Shown here: positions 1-7,345 of the stretch, in pieces
How the letters are laid out: every line of letters begins with the position of its first letter
Numbering within the stretch: position 1 is the first letter of the stretch
Assembly: GCA_949293165.1 (NCBI GenBank)
Contig: CASFCW010000003.1
Coordinates: 21,580-85,579 of the forward strand
Length of the DNA stretch: 64,000 nt
DNA from: an uncultured bacterium
GTDB taxonomy: Bacteria > Bacillota > Clostridia > Oscillospirales > Oscillospiraceae
Direction: 5' to 3'
The notes under the pieces: model-generated
Told to the model about the DNA's origin: nothing
The model's database searches: none
What the model saw: only the letters and a program-made list of their open reading frames with translations
Program-made: the position numbers and the translations under genes

Positions 1-399
1 CCCCACCCCTTTGGGGGACTGGAAGGTCCGGCCCAGCCGTCCCCTGCCCCCTGTCTGCTCCTCGCTGATGACCACCAGCCCTTCCTCCGCCCCGGCCAGC
101 GCCTGCCGCTTGGCCTCGGTATTGGTGGAGTCCACCGTGTCCAGACACAGGAGCCGGCGGCCCACATAGCATCCGGCCAGCGGCCCGGTCAGCTCCCCTT
201 CCCGTACCCGGTCAGGGCTCTGCTCCAGCCGGTAGCCCCGTTTGGGCGCCGACTGAATCACATACCCCTCCTGGCGCAGGGCTTCAATCGCCTTCCACAC
301 GGCGGCCCGGCTGATGCCCAGGGTCTGGCTCATCGCCTCGCCGGACACATAGCTGTCCCCCTGCTCCAACAACAGGGAGAGTACCTTCTCTCGGCTCAT
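1..399 (-). CDS. birA: BirA biotin-protein ligase / repressor, N-terminal part
   Basis: Attaches biotin to biotin carboxyl carrier proteins such as that of acetyl-CoA carboxylase; BirA proteins with an HTH also repress biotin genes. The visible 133 residues begin at an ATG with a GGAGGAGG site directly upstream. Residues about 1-55 form a winged helix-turn-helix (ISRAAVWKAIEALRQEGY), followed by the start of the catalytic domain with DTVDSTN and the biotin-loop motif GGRGRLGR near residue 120. The gene runs off the left edge of the window, so roughly the last 60 percent is missing; nothing suggests a natural truncation. The HTH indicates the bifunctional repressor type, though no biotin operator can be seen here. 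Confidence 0.93.
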   Translation of the reverse strand, partial: MSREKVLSLLLEQGDSYVSGEAMSQTLGISRAAVWKAIEALRQEGYVIQSAPKRGYRLEQSPDRVREGELTGPLAGCYVGRRLLCLDTVDSTNTEAKRQALAGAEEGLVVISEEQTGGRGRLGRTFQSPKGVG

Positions 400-429
400 G
401 GTTCCTCCTCCGCACCCGTTTTCCAGGGT

Positions 430-1458
430 TCATTTGTTCAGGGCAGCCTCCTGCTCCTCTACCGCCCGGAACCGAGGCATAATGCCGATCTTGTCCGGGG
501 TATGGACGGGCAGCTGATAAATGTCATGGCCTGGGAAGTGGTTGCCCTCAATGATGCAGGGGCCCTCCGGCGTGAAGCAAACATCCCAGCCCACGTACCG
601 CAGCCCCTCCGGGATACTGGCGGCCCGCTCCACCAGCGCCTTGGCCTTGTCCCAGTCCGGGAATTGAAAGCCCTTGATGGGGGTGCCGGTAGCGGGGTGG
701 TTTTCGTAAAGGTGCTTGCTCTTGTCCAGGGCCCGGTCGATCACCGTGCCCGTCTCCGGGTCTATAGGCGCCACCATGCCGCCGCTGTTGAAATTATCCA
801 CGTACTTCCCGTTGCCGATGCGGAACATGGCGGTAATCAGATAGACCTTGCCGCTTTTCCCCCGGATGGTGACCATGCGAACGGTGTTGATGGCGTCTGG
901 GTAGATCTCCGCCACCTTGGGATGCTGGCGGATGATCTGCTCCAGTTCAAAATGGGGGGCAAACTGCACCAGATGGTCGTACAGGGCGTCCAGGGAGGGG
1001 TAGTCCTCCACAGACAGCTTTTCAATGCCGTGGCCGCAGGTGCCCAGGGCAGGCTTGGCCATAAATACCGGGTGGCGCTTCAGGAAGTCCATCACTTCCT
1101 CCCGGTTTTCCCCGGTCACCGCCACCCACTCCCGCCCCAGGAAGGGGCCGTACTTTTGGTTGAACTGGACCTTGTCCTCCAGCTCCCCCCAACACTCCCG
1201 GCGGTTATACATGGCCACCAGCTGGTTGTTCCTGCCCCGGGTGAGGTAGGTGTCCCGCTGCTGGTCAGTCAGGTTATACATCTCAAACAGGTCGTAATCC
1301 ATGTAGCCCGCGCCGTATTTCACGGCGCAGTCCTTCATGTCCCGGAAAATGGCCAGACGGGAACAGCCCGTCTTTCCATGGATGGCGTTGATCTTGCCCC
1401 ACATGGCCCGGTAGTCCATATTCAGCGCCCGCTGAATCACATATGACAGTCTTCCCAC
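430..1458 (-). CDS. Sugar-transfer-associated ATP-grasp protein
   Basis: About 342 residues resembling the ATP-grasp family found near polysaccharide and hexapeptide-transferase genes (ATPgrasp_ST). ATP-grasp enzymes form an acyl-phosphate and join it to an amine or similar nucleophile; the substrate of this one is unknown. Visible features are VFMAKPALGTCGHGIEKL (nucleotide-binding lysine and glycine-rich loop), INTVRMVTIRG, and the C-terminal GWDVCFTPEGPCIIEGNHFPG, which matches the metal-binding E-x-N end of the fold. A TTG lies 6 bases upstream in frame, but I prefer the GTG at 1458 because it sits 7 bases from GAGGG. It is a single gene between birA and ilvE with no polysaccharide genes beside it, so its pathway cannot be inferred from context. 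Confidence 0.75.
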   Translation of the reverse strand: MGRLSYVIQRALNMDYRAMWGKINAIHGKTGCSRLAIFRDMKDCAVKYGAGYMDYDLFEMYNLTDQQRDTYLTRGRNNQLVAMYNRRECWGELEDKVQFNQKYGPFLGREWVAVTGENREEVMDFLKRHPVFMAKPALGTCGHGIEKLSVEDYPSLDALYDHLVQFAPHFELEQIIRQHPKVAEIYPDAINTVRMVTIRGKSGKVYLITAMFRIGNGKYVDNFNSGGMVAPIDPETGTVIDRALDKSKHLYENHPATGTPIKGFQFPDWDKAKALVERAASIPEGLRYVGWDVCFTPEGPCIIEGNHFPGHDIYQLPVHTPDKIGIMPRFRAVEEQEAALNK

Positions 1459-1500
1459 AAACAATCCCTCATATCATTGGCATGGCGGTTTGGTGATAAC

Positions 1501-1533
1501 CGGCCCCCGTGCGGACAAGCCGCGCGGGGGCCG
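1501..1533 (-). terminator. GC-rich hairpin downstream of ilvE
   Basis: CGGCCCCCG and CGGGGGCCG form a 9-bp perfect stem in the 90-base gap between ilvE and the ATP-grasp gene. The run of T after the stem is poor on either strand, so termination may be only partial. Confidence 0.45.
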
Positions 1534-1553
1534 TAACATTCTGTTCTGCCGGT

Positions 1554-2621
1554 TCAGCACAGGGGCATGACCCAGCCGTGGGGGTCGGGGCGGCGGCCCC
1601 ACTGGATGCCGGTCAGTTCGTCATACAGCCGCTGGGTGACAGGGCCGATCTGGTTGTTGCTGACGGTCACCTTCTTGTCCCCGCTGGCCAGCTCGCCGAT
1701 GGGGGAGACCACGGCGGCGGTGCCGGTGCCCCAGGCCTCCTCCAGGGTGCCGTTCTCAGCGGCCTCAAACAGCTCCTCGGCGGAGATGCGGCGCTCCTCC
1801 ACCTCGTAGCCCCAGTCCTTCAGCAGCTGGATGCAGGACCGGCGGGTAATGCCGTCCAGCACGGAGCCGTTCAGGTCGGGGGTGAGGATCTTGCCGGCCA
1901 CCTTGAACATCACGTTCATAGAGCCGACCTCCTCAATGTACTTGCGGTGGACGCCGTCCAGCCACAGCACCTGGCTGTAGCCCTTCTCCTCCGCCCGGTC
2001 GCTGGCCCGGAGGGAGGCGGCGTAGTTGCCGCCGGTCTTGGCGGTGCCGGTGCCGCCCTTGACGGCGCGGACATCCTGGTCCTCCACATAGATCTTTACA
2101 GGGTTCAGCCCCTCGGGGTAATAGGCGCCCACAGGGCATACAATGACGATGTACTGGCAGTGCTTGGAGCTGTGTACGCCCAGGGCGGCGTCCAGGCCGA
2201 CGATGAAGGGGCGGATATACAGGGAGGTATCCTTCTCATAGGGCACCCAGTCCTGCTCCATCTTCACCAGCTCGGTAATACCGGCCAGGGCCAGCTCCTC
2301 CGGGATCTGAGGCAGCGCCATACGCTCGGCGGACTGGTTCATCCGGCGCACGTTGTCCAGGGGACGGAACAGCTGGATCTTGTTGTCCTCGGTGCGATAA
2401 GCCTTCAGGCCCTCGAAGATCTCCTCCGCGTAGTGCAGCACCTTGGCCGCAGGGTCGATGCTCAGCGGGCCGTAGGGGACAATGCGGGCGTCGTGCCAGC
2501 CCTGGCCGGCGTCATAGTCCACGATGAACATATGGTCGGTCATATTCTTGCCAAACACCAGGGTGGAGGAGTCAGGCTTCTCCTTCAGGGTCTGGGCGCG
2601 GGTGATCTGAATGCTTTCCAT
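1554..2621 (-). CDS. ilvE: Branched-chain amino acid aminotransferase
   Basis: Interconverts leucine, isoleucine and valine with their 2-keto acids using glutamate/2-oxoglutarate and PLP, in the cytoplasm. The protein has 355 residues, the usual length for the BCAT type II family. The PLP lysine is K195 in TAKTGGNYAASL; other family segments are EEIFEGLKAYR, RPLDNVRRMN, YIRPF and YIEEVGSMNVMF. The ATG at 2621 is 9 bases after AGGAGG. A TTG nine bases further upstream would overlap the spacer and is unlikely. It has its own strong promoter with TTGCAA and TATAAT (see 2755..2783) and a leader of about 125 bases. I saw no T-box or leucine attenuator in the leader. Confidence 0.95.
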   Translation of the reverse strand: MESIQITRAQTLKEKPDSSTLVFGKNMTDHMFIVDYDAGQGWHDARIVPYGPLSIDPAAKVLHYAEEIFEGLKAYRTEDNKIQLFRPLDNVRRMNQSAERMALPQIPEELALAGITELVKMEQDWVPYEKDTSLYIRPFIVGLDAALGVHSSKHCQYIVIVCPVGAYYPEGLNPVKIYVEDQDVRAVKGGTGTAKTGGNYAASLRASDRAEEKGYSQVLWLDGVHRKYIEEVGSMNVMFKVAGKILTPDLNGSVLDGITRRSCIQLLKDWGYEVEERRISAEELFEAAENGTLEEAWGTGTAAVVSPIGELASGDKKVTVSNNQIGPVTQRLYDELTGIQWGRRPDPHGWVMPLC

Positions 2622-2754
2622 GTCAAACAACCTCCTAAGGGTATGAATCTCACAGACACAGGGTCCGCTCCTGCGGCTCCGCTTCTCTATTCATCGGGGC
2701 CCCGGGCGCCGGCTCTTTTCTGCGGCCGTTCCGCAACAGCGGGCTTGTTTGTTT

Positions 2755-2783
2755 ATTATATCAGCCTTTTTCCCTGGTTGCAA
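2755..2783 (-). promoter_or_regulatory. Sigma-A promoter for ilvE
   Basis: On the minus strand TTGCAA (2783-2778) and TATAAT (2760-2755) are separated by 17 bases. This predicts transcription start near 2748. Confidence 0.75.
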
Positions 2784-2860
2784 CGGCTCAGGACAGGAAA
2801 ACACGATTTTTCTCCCCTGCCCCCTTCCGTTTTCCCCGGGAACCGGACGGGATTTCCCTC

Positions 2861-2889
2861 TTGTCGAATTATGCAGAATAACCTATAAT
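2861..2889 (+). promoter_or_regulatory. Sigma-A promoter for the DUF3048 gene
   Basis: TTGTCG at 2861-2866 and a perfect TATAAT at 2884-2889 with a 17-base spacer. It leaves a leader of about 120 bases with two hairpins before the ATG at 3017. Confidence 0.75.
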
Positions 2890-3016
2890 ATGGTTGAATG
2901 CCGGCAAAAGATTGCCTTTTCGTCCAAGGCCGCCCCTTCCCGCCGGGCCGCGGGGAGGGCTGCCTCCCCGCCTTTATCACAGATGCCGCCTTCGGCGGTG
3001 AAATGGAGGATTGTAC

Positions 3017-4105
3017 ATGGATTGGAACACCAGATGGACTGTATCCCTGGCCGCCGTGCTGACGGCGGGACTGCTGTGTGCCTGCGGAGGGCAGCCCTCC
3101 GATGTCTCCCAGTCGGACCCCGGCGGCTCGGCCTCCCTTGAGCAGCCTGTTGACCTGCCCGATCCGGAGCCCGTCTATCCCTACACCAATCCCCTCACCG
3201 GCGAGGGCTGTATGGAGGACATCAGCCAGAACCGCCCCATCGCCATCATGCTCAACAACCTGAAGCAGGCGCTTCCGCAGCTGGGCGTTTCAGAAGCCGA
3301 TATTATCTATGAGGCCCTGGCGGAGGGCGGCATCACCCGGATGCTGGCGGTGTACCAGTCTGTGGAGGATGTGGGGGAAATCGGCTCGGTGCGCTCCGCC
3401 CGGGAATACTACGTCTCTCTGGCCCTGGGCCACGACGCGCTGTTCCTCCACGCCGGCGGAAGCCCTGGGGCGTACACGGCCATCGACAATTGGGGCGTGG
3501 CGGCTTTCGACTGCGTCAACGGCCCCTACGAGGGCACCCTCTTCTGGCGGGACAAGGACCGCCGGGCTACCATGGGGCTGGAGCACAGCGTGGTCACCTC
3601 CGGCCAGGTCATTTCCCAGCTGATGCCCACCTACTCCTACCGCCTGACCCACAAGGACGGCTTTTCCCTCCCCCTGACCTTTATGGACCAGGACGAAACC
3701 GCCCAGGGCGATCCCGCCCAGACGGTGGAGGTTGTTTTCTCCACCTATAAGACGGGGGTATTTACTTACGACGAGGAAACCGGCCTGTACCAGGTGGAGG
3801 AATACGGCGCGCCCTATATCGACGGCAACACCGACCAGCAGGTCTCGGTCAAGAACGTCCTGGTGCTCCGCACCGACGTGTCCACCGTGGCGGGGGACAC
3901 CGCCGGGCGGCTGGACATCCGCACCACCGGCACCGGCACCGGGCTGTTCTGCTGCGACGGGACTGTGCAGGAGATCACCTGGTCCAAGGAAAGCAACAGC
4001 GCCCCCATGAGCTACTTCACCCAGGACGGCCAGCCCCTGGAGCTGGGGGTGGGGCAGACCTACGTCAATCTGGTGGGCCGCTCCTCCTCCGTCACCGTAT
4101 CATAA
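3017..4105 (+). CDS. DUF3048 (YerB-like) lipoprotein
   Basis: A 362-residue exported lipoprotein. The N-terminus has a hydrophobic signal ending in a lipobox, AGLLCACGG. The mature protein matches the DUF3048 family (YerB of Bacillus): TGEGCMEDISQNRPIAIMLNN, SEADIIYEALAEGGITRMLAVY and the RSAREYYVSLALGHDALFLHAGGS region, followed by the C-terminal DUF3048 half with NVLVLRTDV and GTVQEITWSK. The biochemical role of the family is not established; members sit on the outer face of the membrane in spore-forming Firmicutes. The ATG at 3017 is 7 bases from GGAGG. The next gene, ogt, starts 10 bases after the stop and is probably cotranscribed. Confidence 0.88.
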   Translation: MDWNTRWTVSLAAVLTAGLLCACGGQPSDVSQSDPGGSASLEQPVDLPDPEPVYPYTNPLTGEGCMEDISQNRPIAIMLNNLKQALPQLGVSEADIIYEALAEGGITRMLAVYQSVEDVGEIGSVRSAREYYVSLALGHDALFLHAGGSPGAYTAIDNWGVAAFDCVNGPYEGTLFWRDKDRRATMGLEHSVVTSGQVISQLMPTYSYRLTHKDGFSLPLTFMDQDETAQGDPAQTVEVVFSTYKTGVFTYDEETGLYQVEEYGAPYIDGNTDQQVSVKNVLVLRTDVSTVAGDTAGRLDIRTTGTGTGLFCCDGTVQEITWSKESNSAPMSYFTQDGQPLELGVGQTYVNLVGRSSSVTVS

Positions 4106-4115
4106 GGGGCTGGGC

Positions 4116-4604
4116 ATGGAGCTGCTTCGTTTTGCCACCCCTCTGGGGCCCATGGCCCTGGGGGCGGAGAACGGCGCCCTGGTGCGGGTGTATCTCCCCG
4201 GGGCGTCACTCCCCCCGCTGCCGGACAGGGAAACGCCCCTGCTCCTCCAGGGCAGGGGACAGCTGGAGGAATATTTCGCCGGGGTACGGACAGTCTTTGA
4301 CCTGCCCCTCGCCCCCGGAGGCACCCCCTTCCAGCAAGCTGTCTGGCGGGCGCTTACCGCCATCCCCTGGGGGGAAACCCGCTCTTACGGGCAGCTTGCC
4401 CGGGAAATCGGCCGGCCCGGCGCGGCCAGGGCGGTGGGCATGGCCAACCACCGCAATCCGCTCCCCATCCTCATCCCCTGCCACCGGGTAATCGGCGCCG
4501 GGGGCAGCCTGGTGGGCTATGCCGGCGGCCTGGAGCTGAAGCAGGCCCTGCTGGCTTTGGAGGGCGGCGGAAAAGTACCGCCCGGCCTGCCGCCCCGGCC
4601 TTGA
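4116..4604 (+). CDS. ogt: Methylated-DNA-protein cysteine methyltransferase
   Basis: Repairs O6-alkylguanine by moving the alkyl group to its own cysteine in a suicide reaction. It has 162 residues, normal for a single-domain Ogt. The active-site motif is PCHRV with C122, preceded by VGMANHRNPLPIL and followed by the GYAGGLELKQALLALE helix; the DNA-binding arginine-finger region is ARAVGMA. The start is 10 bases after the DUF3048 stop with only a weak AAGGGG ribosome site, which suggests translational coupling. There is no AdaA-type zinc domain. The TGA stop overlaps the -35 box of the mgtE leader promoter. Confidence 0.93.
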   Translation: MELLRFATPLGPMALGAENGALVRVYLPGASLPPLPDRETPLLLQGRGQLEEYFAGVRTVFDLPLAPGGTPFQQAVWRALTAIPWGETRSYGQLAREIGRPGAARAVGMANHRNPLPILIPCHRVIGAGGSLVGYAGGLELKQALLALEGGGKVPPGLPPRP

Positions 4605-4630
4605 ATTTTATCGCGGAGGTGTGCTATACT
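4601..4630 (+). promoter_or_regulatory. Promoter of the mgtE leader
   Basis: TTGAAT at 4601-4606 and TATACT at 4625-4630 with an 18-base spacer, plus an extended -10 TG one base upstream of TATACT. The predicted start is near 4636, giving about 265 bases of leader before mgtE. Confidence 0.7.
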
Positions 4631-4633
4631 GTA

Positions 4634-4862
4634 AGGTGCCGGGGTTTCCGCCCCGGCTGATAACCAGAAAACGAGAGGAAGTGGAACCCGATGGATGGCC
4701 GAAGTTGCGGCAAGGACTCTGAGGCGAGCTGTCACAAACGGAATGGGGCAGGCGCGGCGTCCGGCGGGTTCTACCGCCGCCGCTGATACCCGCGGGCCGC
4801 GGCGCGGCCCCTCCAGATCCATCCGTTTGCCACAGGGAGCGTCCGCCCCTGTGGCTTTTTCG
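4634..4862 (+). ncRNA. Structured leader RNA of mgtE, probable Mg2+-responsive attenuator
   Basis: A leader of about 225 bases that ends in an intrinsic terminator just before a magnesium transporter gene. It opens with GGTG and a CCGGGG/CCCCGG hairpin (4639-4656), followed by an A-rich junction, a GGGCCGC/GCGGCCC hairpin (4794-4810) and the terminator. GATGGAT at 4690-4696 can pair with ATCCATC at 4817-4823, just upstream of the terminator stem, which could be an alternative structure. The opening GGTG-stem-junction recalls the M-box (ykoK) riboswitch, but conserved M-box segments are not clearly present, so the class is unresolved. Alternatives are a divergent M-box or another metal-sensing leader. 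Confidence 0.5.
4829..4860 (+). terminator. Intrinsic terminator inside the mgtE leader
   Basis: GCCACAGGG (4829-4837) pairs with CCCTGTGGC (4847-4855) and is followed by TTTTT (4856-4860). It lies 42 bases before the mgtE ATG, between promoter and gene, so it must be conditionally bypassed. Confidence 0.85.
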
Positions 4863-4902
4863 CTCCGCCCGCTGAATTCACGAAAAACTGGGGGAGATCA
4901 GG

Positions 4903-6273
4903 ATGCACGAGGCATACGACCTGGACCTGCTGCTGGAGCTGGTCCGTTCCAAACAATTCCGGCGGCTGCGGGAGCTGCTGGAGGACATGAACCAGGTGGA
5001 CATCGCGGAGTTCCTGGATGAGCTTGGCCCGGAGGAACTGATCGTGGTGTTCCGACTGCTGCCCAAGGAGATGGCGGCGGAGGTGTTCACCGAGCTGGAG
5101 GATTCCGATGACCAGGAACGGATTATCAACGCCTTCAGCGACCAGGAGCTGCGGGAAGTGCTGGACGAGCTGTACCTGGACGATACGGTGGACGTGATCG
5201 AGGACATGCCCGCCAACGTGGTGTCCCGTATTCTCCGCAACAGCGACTCGGCCACCCGCAGCCAGATCAACCAGCTGCTCAACTACCCCAAGGATTCCGC
5301 CGGCTCTATCATGACCACGGAATATGTCTACCTCCACCCCAACGCCACGGTGGAGGAGTCCTTCGCCCGGATTCGGAAGGTAGGCATGGACAAGGAGACC
5401 ATCTACACCTGCTACGTCACCCAGAACCGGGTGCTGCTGGGTGTGGTCACGGTGCGCCGCCTCCTGCTGTCCAGCTACGAAACCCACATCCGGGACATCA
5501 TGGAGACCAACCTCCTGTCCGTCAACACCCACGAGGACAAGGAGGACGTGGCCCAGATCATGAACAAATACTCCCTGTCCGCCCTGCCTGTGGTGGACGG
5601 CGAGAACCGCCTGGTGGGCATCGTCACCTTCGACGACGCCATGGAGGTCATTGAGGAGGAGACCACCGAGGACTTCGAGAAGATGGCCGCCATCCTCCCC
5701 AGCGACAAGCCTTACCTGAAAACCGGCGTGGTGGAGACCTGGAAGGCCCGCATCCCCTGGCTGCTGTTGCTCATGCTGTCGGCCACCTTTACCGGCATCA
5801 TTATCACCAGCTTCGAGGGGGCCCTGGCCGCCTGCGTGGTGCTCACCTCCTTCATCCCCATGCTGTCGGGCACCGGCGGCAACTCCGGCTCCCAGTCCTC
5901 CGTGGCCATCATCCGCGCCCTGTCCCTGGACGAGGTGGAGTTTTCCGACATCGCCTCGGTGGTCTGGAAGGAGATCCGGGTGGCGGTGCTGTGCGGCGTG
6001 TGCCTGGCCTGTGCCAACTTTGTAAAAATGATGGTGGTGGACCGCTGGCTGATGCATAACCCGGAAGTCACCCCTATGGTGGCCCTGGTGGTCTGCCTGA
6101 CCCTGGTCTTTACCGTACTGTGCGCCAAGGTGGTGGGCTGTACCCTGCCTATGGCGGCGGAAAAAATCGGCATTGACCCGGCGGTGATGGCCTCCCCCTT
6201 CATCACTACCATTGTGGACGCCCTCTCCCTGCTGATTTATTTCTTCATCGCCACCCGGCTGCTGGGCATCTGA
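4903..6273 (+). CDS. mgtE: Magnesium transporter MgtE
   Basis: A Mg2+ (also Co2+) channel of the inner membrane. It has 456 residues, the normal family length. Residues about 1-130 form the superhelical N domain (EFLDELGPEELIVVFRLLPKEMAAEVF). Residues about 135-255 hold two CBS domains, the first opening with SAGSIMTTEYVYL and the second with ALPVVDGENRLVGIVTFDDAMEVIEEE. The C-terminal 170 residues hold five membrane helices with the pore signature GTGGNSGSQSS and DPAVMASPFITT, including the acidic pore aspartate. The ATG at 4903 follows GGGGAGATCAGG. Expression is probably controlled by the leader at 4634..4862, and an efficient terminator follows. Confidence 0.96.
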   Translation: MHEAYDLDLLLELVRSKQFRRLRELLEDMNQVDIAEFLDELGPEELIVVFRLLPKEMAAEVFTELEDSDDQERIINAFSDQELREVLDELYLDDTVDVIEDMPANVVSRILRNSDSATRSQINQLLNYPKDSAGSIMTTEYVYLHPNATVEESFARIRKVGMDKETIYTCYVTQNRVLLGVVTVRRLLLSSYETHIRDIMETNLLSVNTHEDKEDVAQIMNKYSLSALPVVDGENRLVGIVTFDDAMEVIEEETTEDFEKMAAILPSDKPYLKTGVVETWKARIPWLLLLMLSATFTGIIITSFEGALAACVVLTSFIPMLSGTGGNSGSQSSVAIIRALSLDEVEFSDIASVVWKEIRVAVLCGVCLACANFVKMMVVDRWLMHNPEVTPMVALVVCLTLVFTVLCAKVVGCTLPMAAEKIGIDPAVMASPFITTIVDALSLLIYFFIATRLLGI

Positions 6274-6319
6274 GTCCGTTCTTCCGCCCCCCGGGTCCAC
6301 ATACAATTTCATATCCATA

Positions 6320-6350
6320 GGCCGGAGCCGCGGGTGCTCCGGCCTTTTTT
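6320..6350 (+). terminator. Intrinsic terminator after mgtE
   Basis: GGCCGGAGC (6320-6328) and GCTCCGGCC (6336-6344) form a 9-bp stem followed by six T. The next gene's ribosome site begins 3 bases later. Confidence 0.88.
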
Positions 6351-6366
6351 GTAAGGAGGAATGACC

Positions 6367-7221
6367 ATGCCGGCTCCACCCCGCCTCTCCCAAAATCTGC
6401 TGCGGCCGCCGGAGGGCAGGACCCTGGCCGCCTTCCTCTCCGCCGCCCTCCTCCCGGTGGGCCAGGCCCTCTATGTCTACGGCGGCGGCTGGGACCTCCA
6501 CGACCGGGGGCCAGGCCCCCAGTCCGTCATCCCCGGCCTGCCCCCTACCTGGGGCCGCTTTTTCCGGCGGCAGGACGCTTTTTACGACTACCGCCTGTGG
6601 CGGGGCAGTCCCCCCCACCGCTTCAACCCCTACTACTACGCCGGGCTGGACTGCTCCGGCTATGTGGGCTGGGCCGTATACAACGCCCTGTACGCCCTCC
6701 CCGGCGCCCCCGGCTTTGTCTGCCCCTCCACCGCCCTGGCCCGCTCCCTGGCCGGCTGCCCCGGGCTGGGCACATGGGCCGTCCCGGAGGGCGACGGCTA
6801 CCTGCCCGGCGACATTGTCAGCATCCCGGGCCACGTCTGGATCTGCCTGGGCCGCTGCCGCGACGGCAGCCTGGTCATCCTCCACTCCACCCCCTCCCCC
6901 AGCCGGGCCGGCCGCCCCGGCGGCGGCGTCCAGATGACCGGCGTAGGGCTCACCCCGGACTGCCAGGCGGCCCGCCTGGCCCAATGGTATATGGAAACCC
7001 GCTGCCCCGCCTGGAGCCTGCGCTACCCCGCTGTCTGGAAGCCCCGGCACACCTACACCCACTTCACCGCCCCATGCTCCGGCCGCTTCCGATGGAATCT
7101 GGCCGCGGGCGGTCTGCTTTCCGATCCCCATAATCTGGTCAACACCCCACCCATCCGCATCCTGTCCCTGCTGGACTGCACATCCCCTTTTCTTGGTAAG
7201 AGCGCACAAAAAATGAACTGA
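6367..7221 (+). CDS. NlpC/P60-like cysteine hydrolase
   Basis: A 284-residue protein with the NlpC/P60 (CHAP-like) cysteine-peptidase fold, a family that usually cleaves peptidoglycan stem peptides. The likely nucleophile is C96 in YAGLDCSGYVGWAVYN and the histidine is H156 in SIPGHVWICLG; ILHSTPS may supply a later active-site segment. There is no clear signal peptide, though a hydrophobic patch (LAAFLSAALLPVGQALYVYGG) lies near residue 25, so its location is uncertain. The second in-frame ATG (6367) is preferred because it is 7 bases from AAGGAGG; the first, at 6361, would be only 1 base away. It begins just after the mgtE terminator, so its promoter is not obvious. Confidence 0.75.
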   Translation: MPAPPRLSQNLLRPPEGRTLAAFLSAALLPVGQALYVYGGGWDLHDRGPGPQSVIPGLPPTWGRFFRRQDAFYDYRLWRGSPPHRFNPYYYAGLDCSGYVGWAVYNALYALPGAPGFVCPSTALARSLAGCPGLGTWAVPEGDGYLPGDIVSIPGHVWICLGRCRDGSLVILHSTPSPSRAGRPGGGVQMTGVGLTPDCQAARLAQWYMETRCPAWSLRYPAVWKPRHTYTHFTAPCSGRFRWNLAAGGLLSDPHNLVNTPPIRILSLLDCTSPFLGKSAQKMN

Positions 7222-7239
7222 AACTTTACAGATTATTCC

Positions 7240-7268
7240 TTTACATTCCAACCAGAACGTGGTATGAT
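7240..7268 (+). promoter_or_regulatory. Promoter of the iron alcohol dehydrogenase gene
   Basis: TTTACA (7240-7245) and TATGAT (7263-7268) with a 17-base spacer. A small inverted repeat, GATATTGTTA/TAACAATATA, lies at about 7280-7303 in the 5' leader and could be an operator. Confidence 0.65.
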
Positions 7269-7345
7269 ACTGGTATGGGATATTGTTATTTCTTTAACAA
7301 TATACAAGCGGGTCATCCCGCATCATTTTAAAGGAGGCAATCGCC

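Larger units (their letters stand above)
2622..3016. other. Intergenic region with divergent promoters
   Basis: 395 bases without a gene. It holds the ilvE promoter, the promoter of the DUF3048 gene, and between the latter and its start codon two hairpins: CGGGGAGG/CCTCCCCG at 2951-2970 and CCGCC/GGCGG at 2986-2998, the second only 6 bases before the ribosome site. I do not recognise a known leader RNA class. Confidence 0.6.

Noticed and set aside
2622-2748. T-box or amino-acid attenuator in the ilvE leader
   Set aside because: No T-box sequence, specifier stem or leader peptide rich in branched-chain codons was found.
4634-4862. Cobalamin riboswitch suggested by AAGGTGCCGGGG at the start of the mgtE leader
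   Set aside because: The B12 box and the other conserved cobalamin blocks are absent, and the gene downstream is a magnesium transporter.
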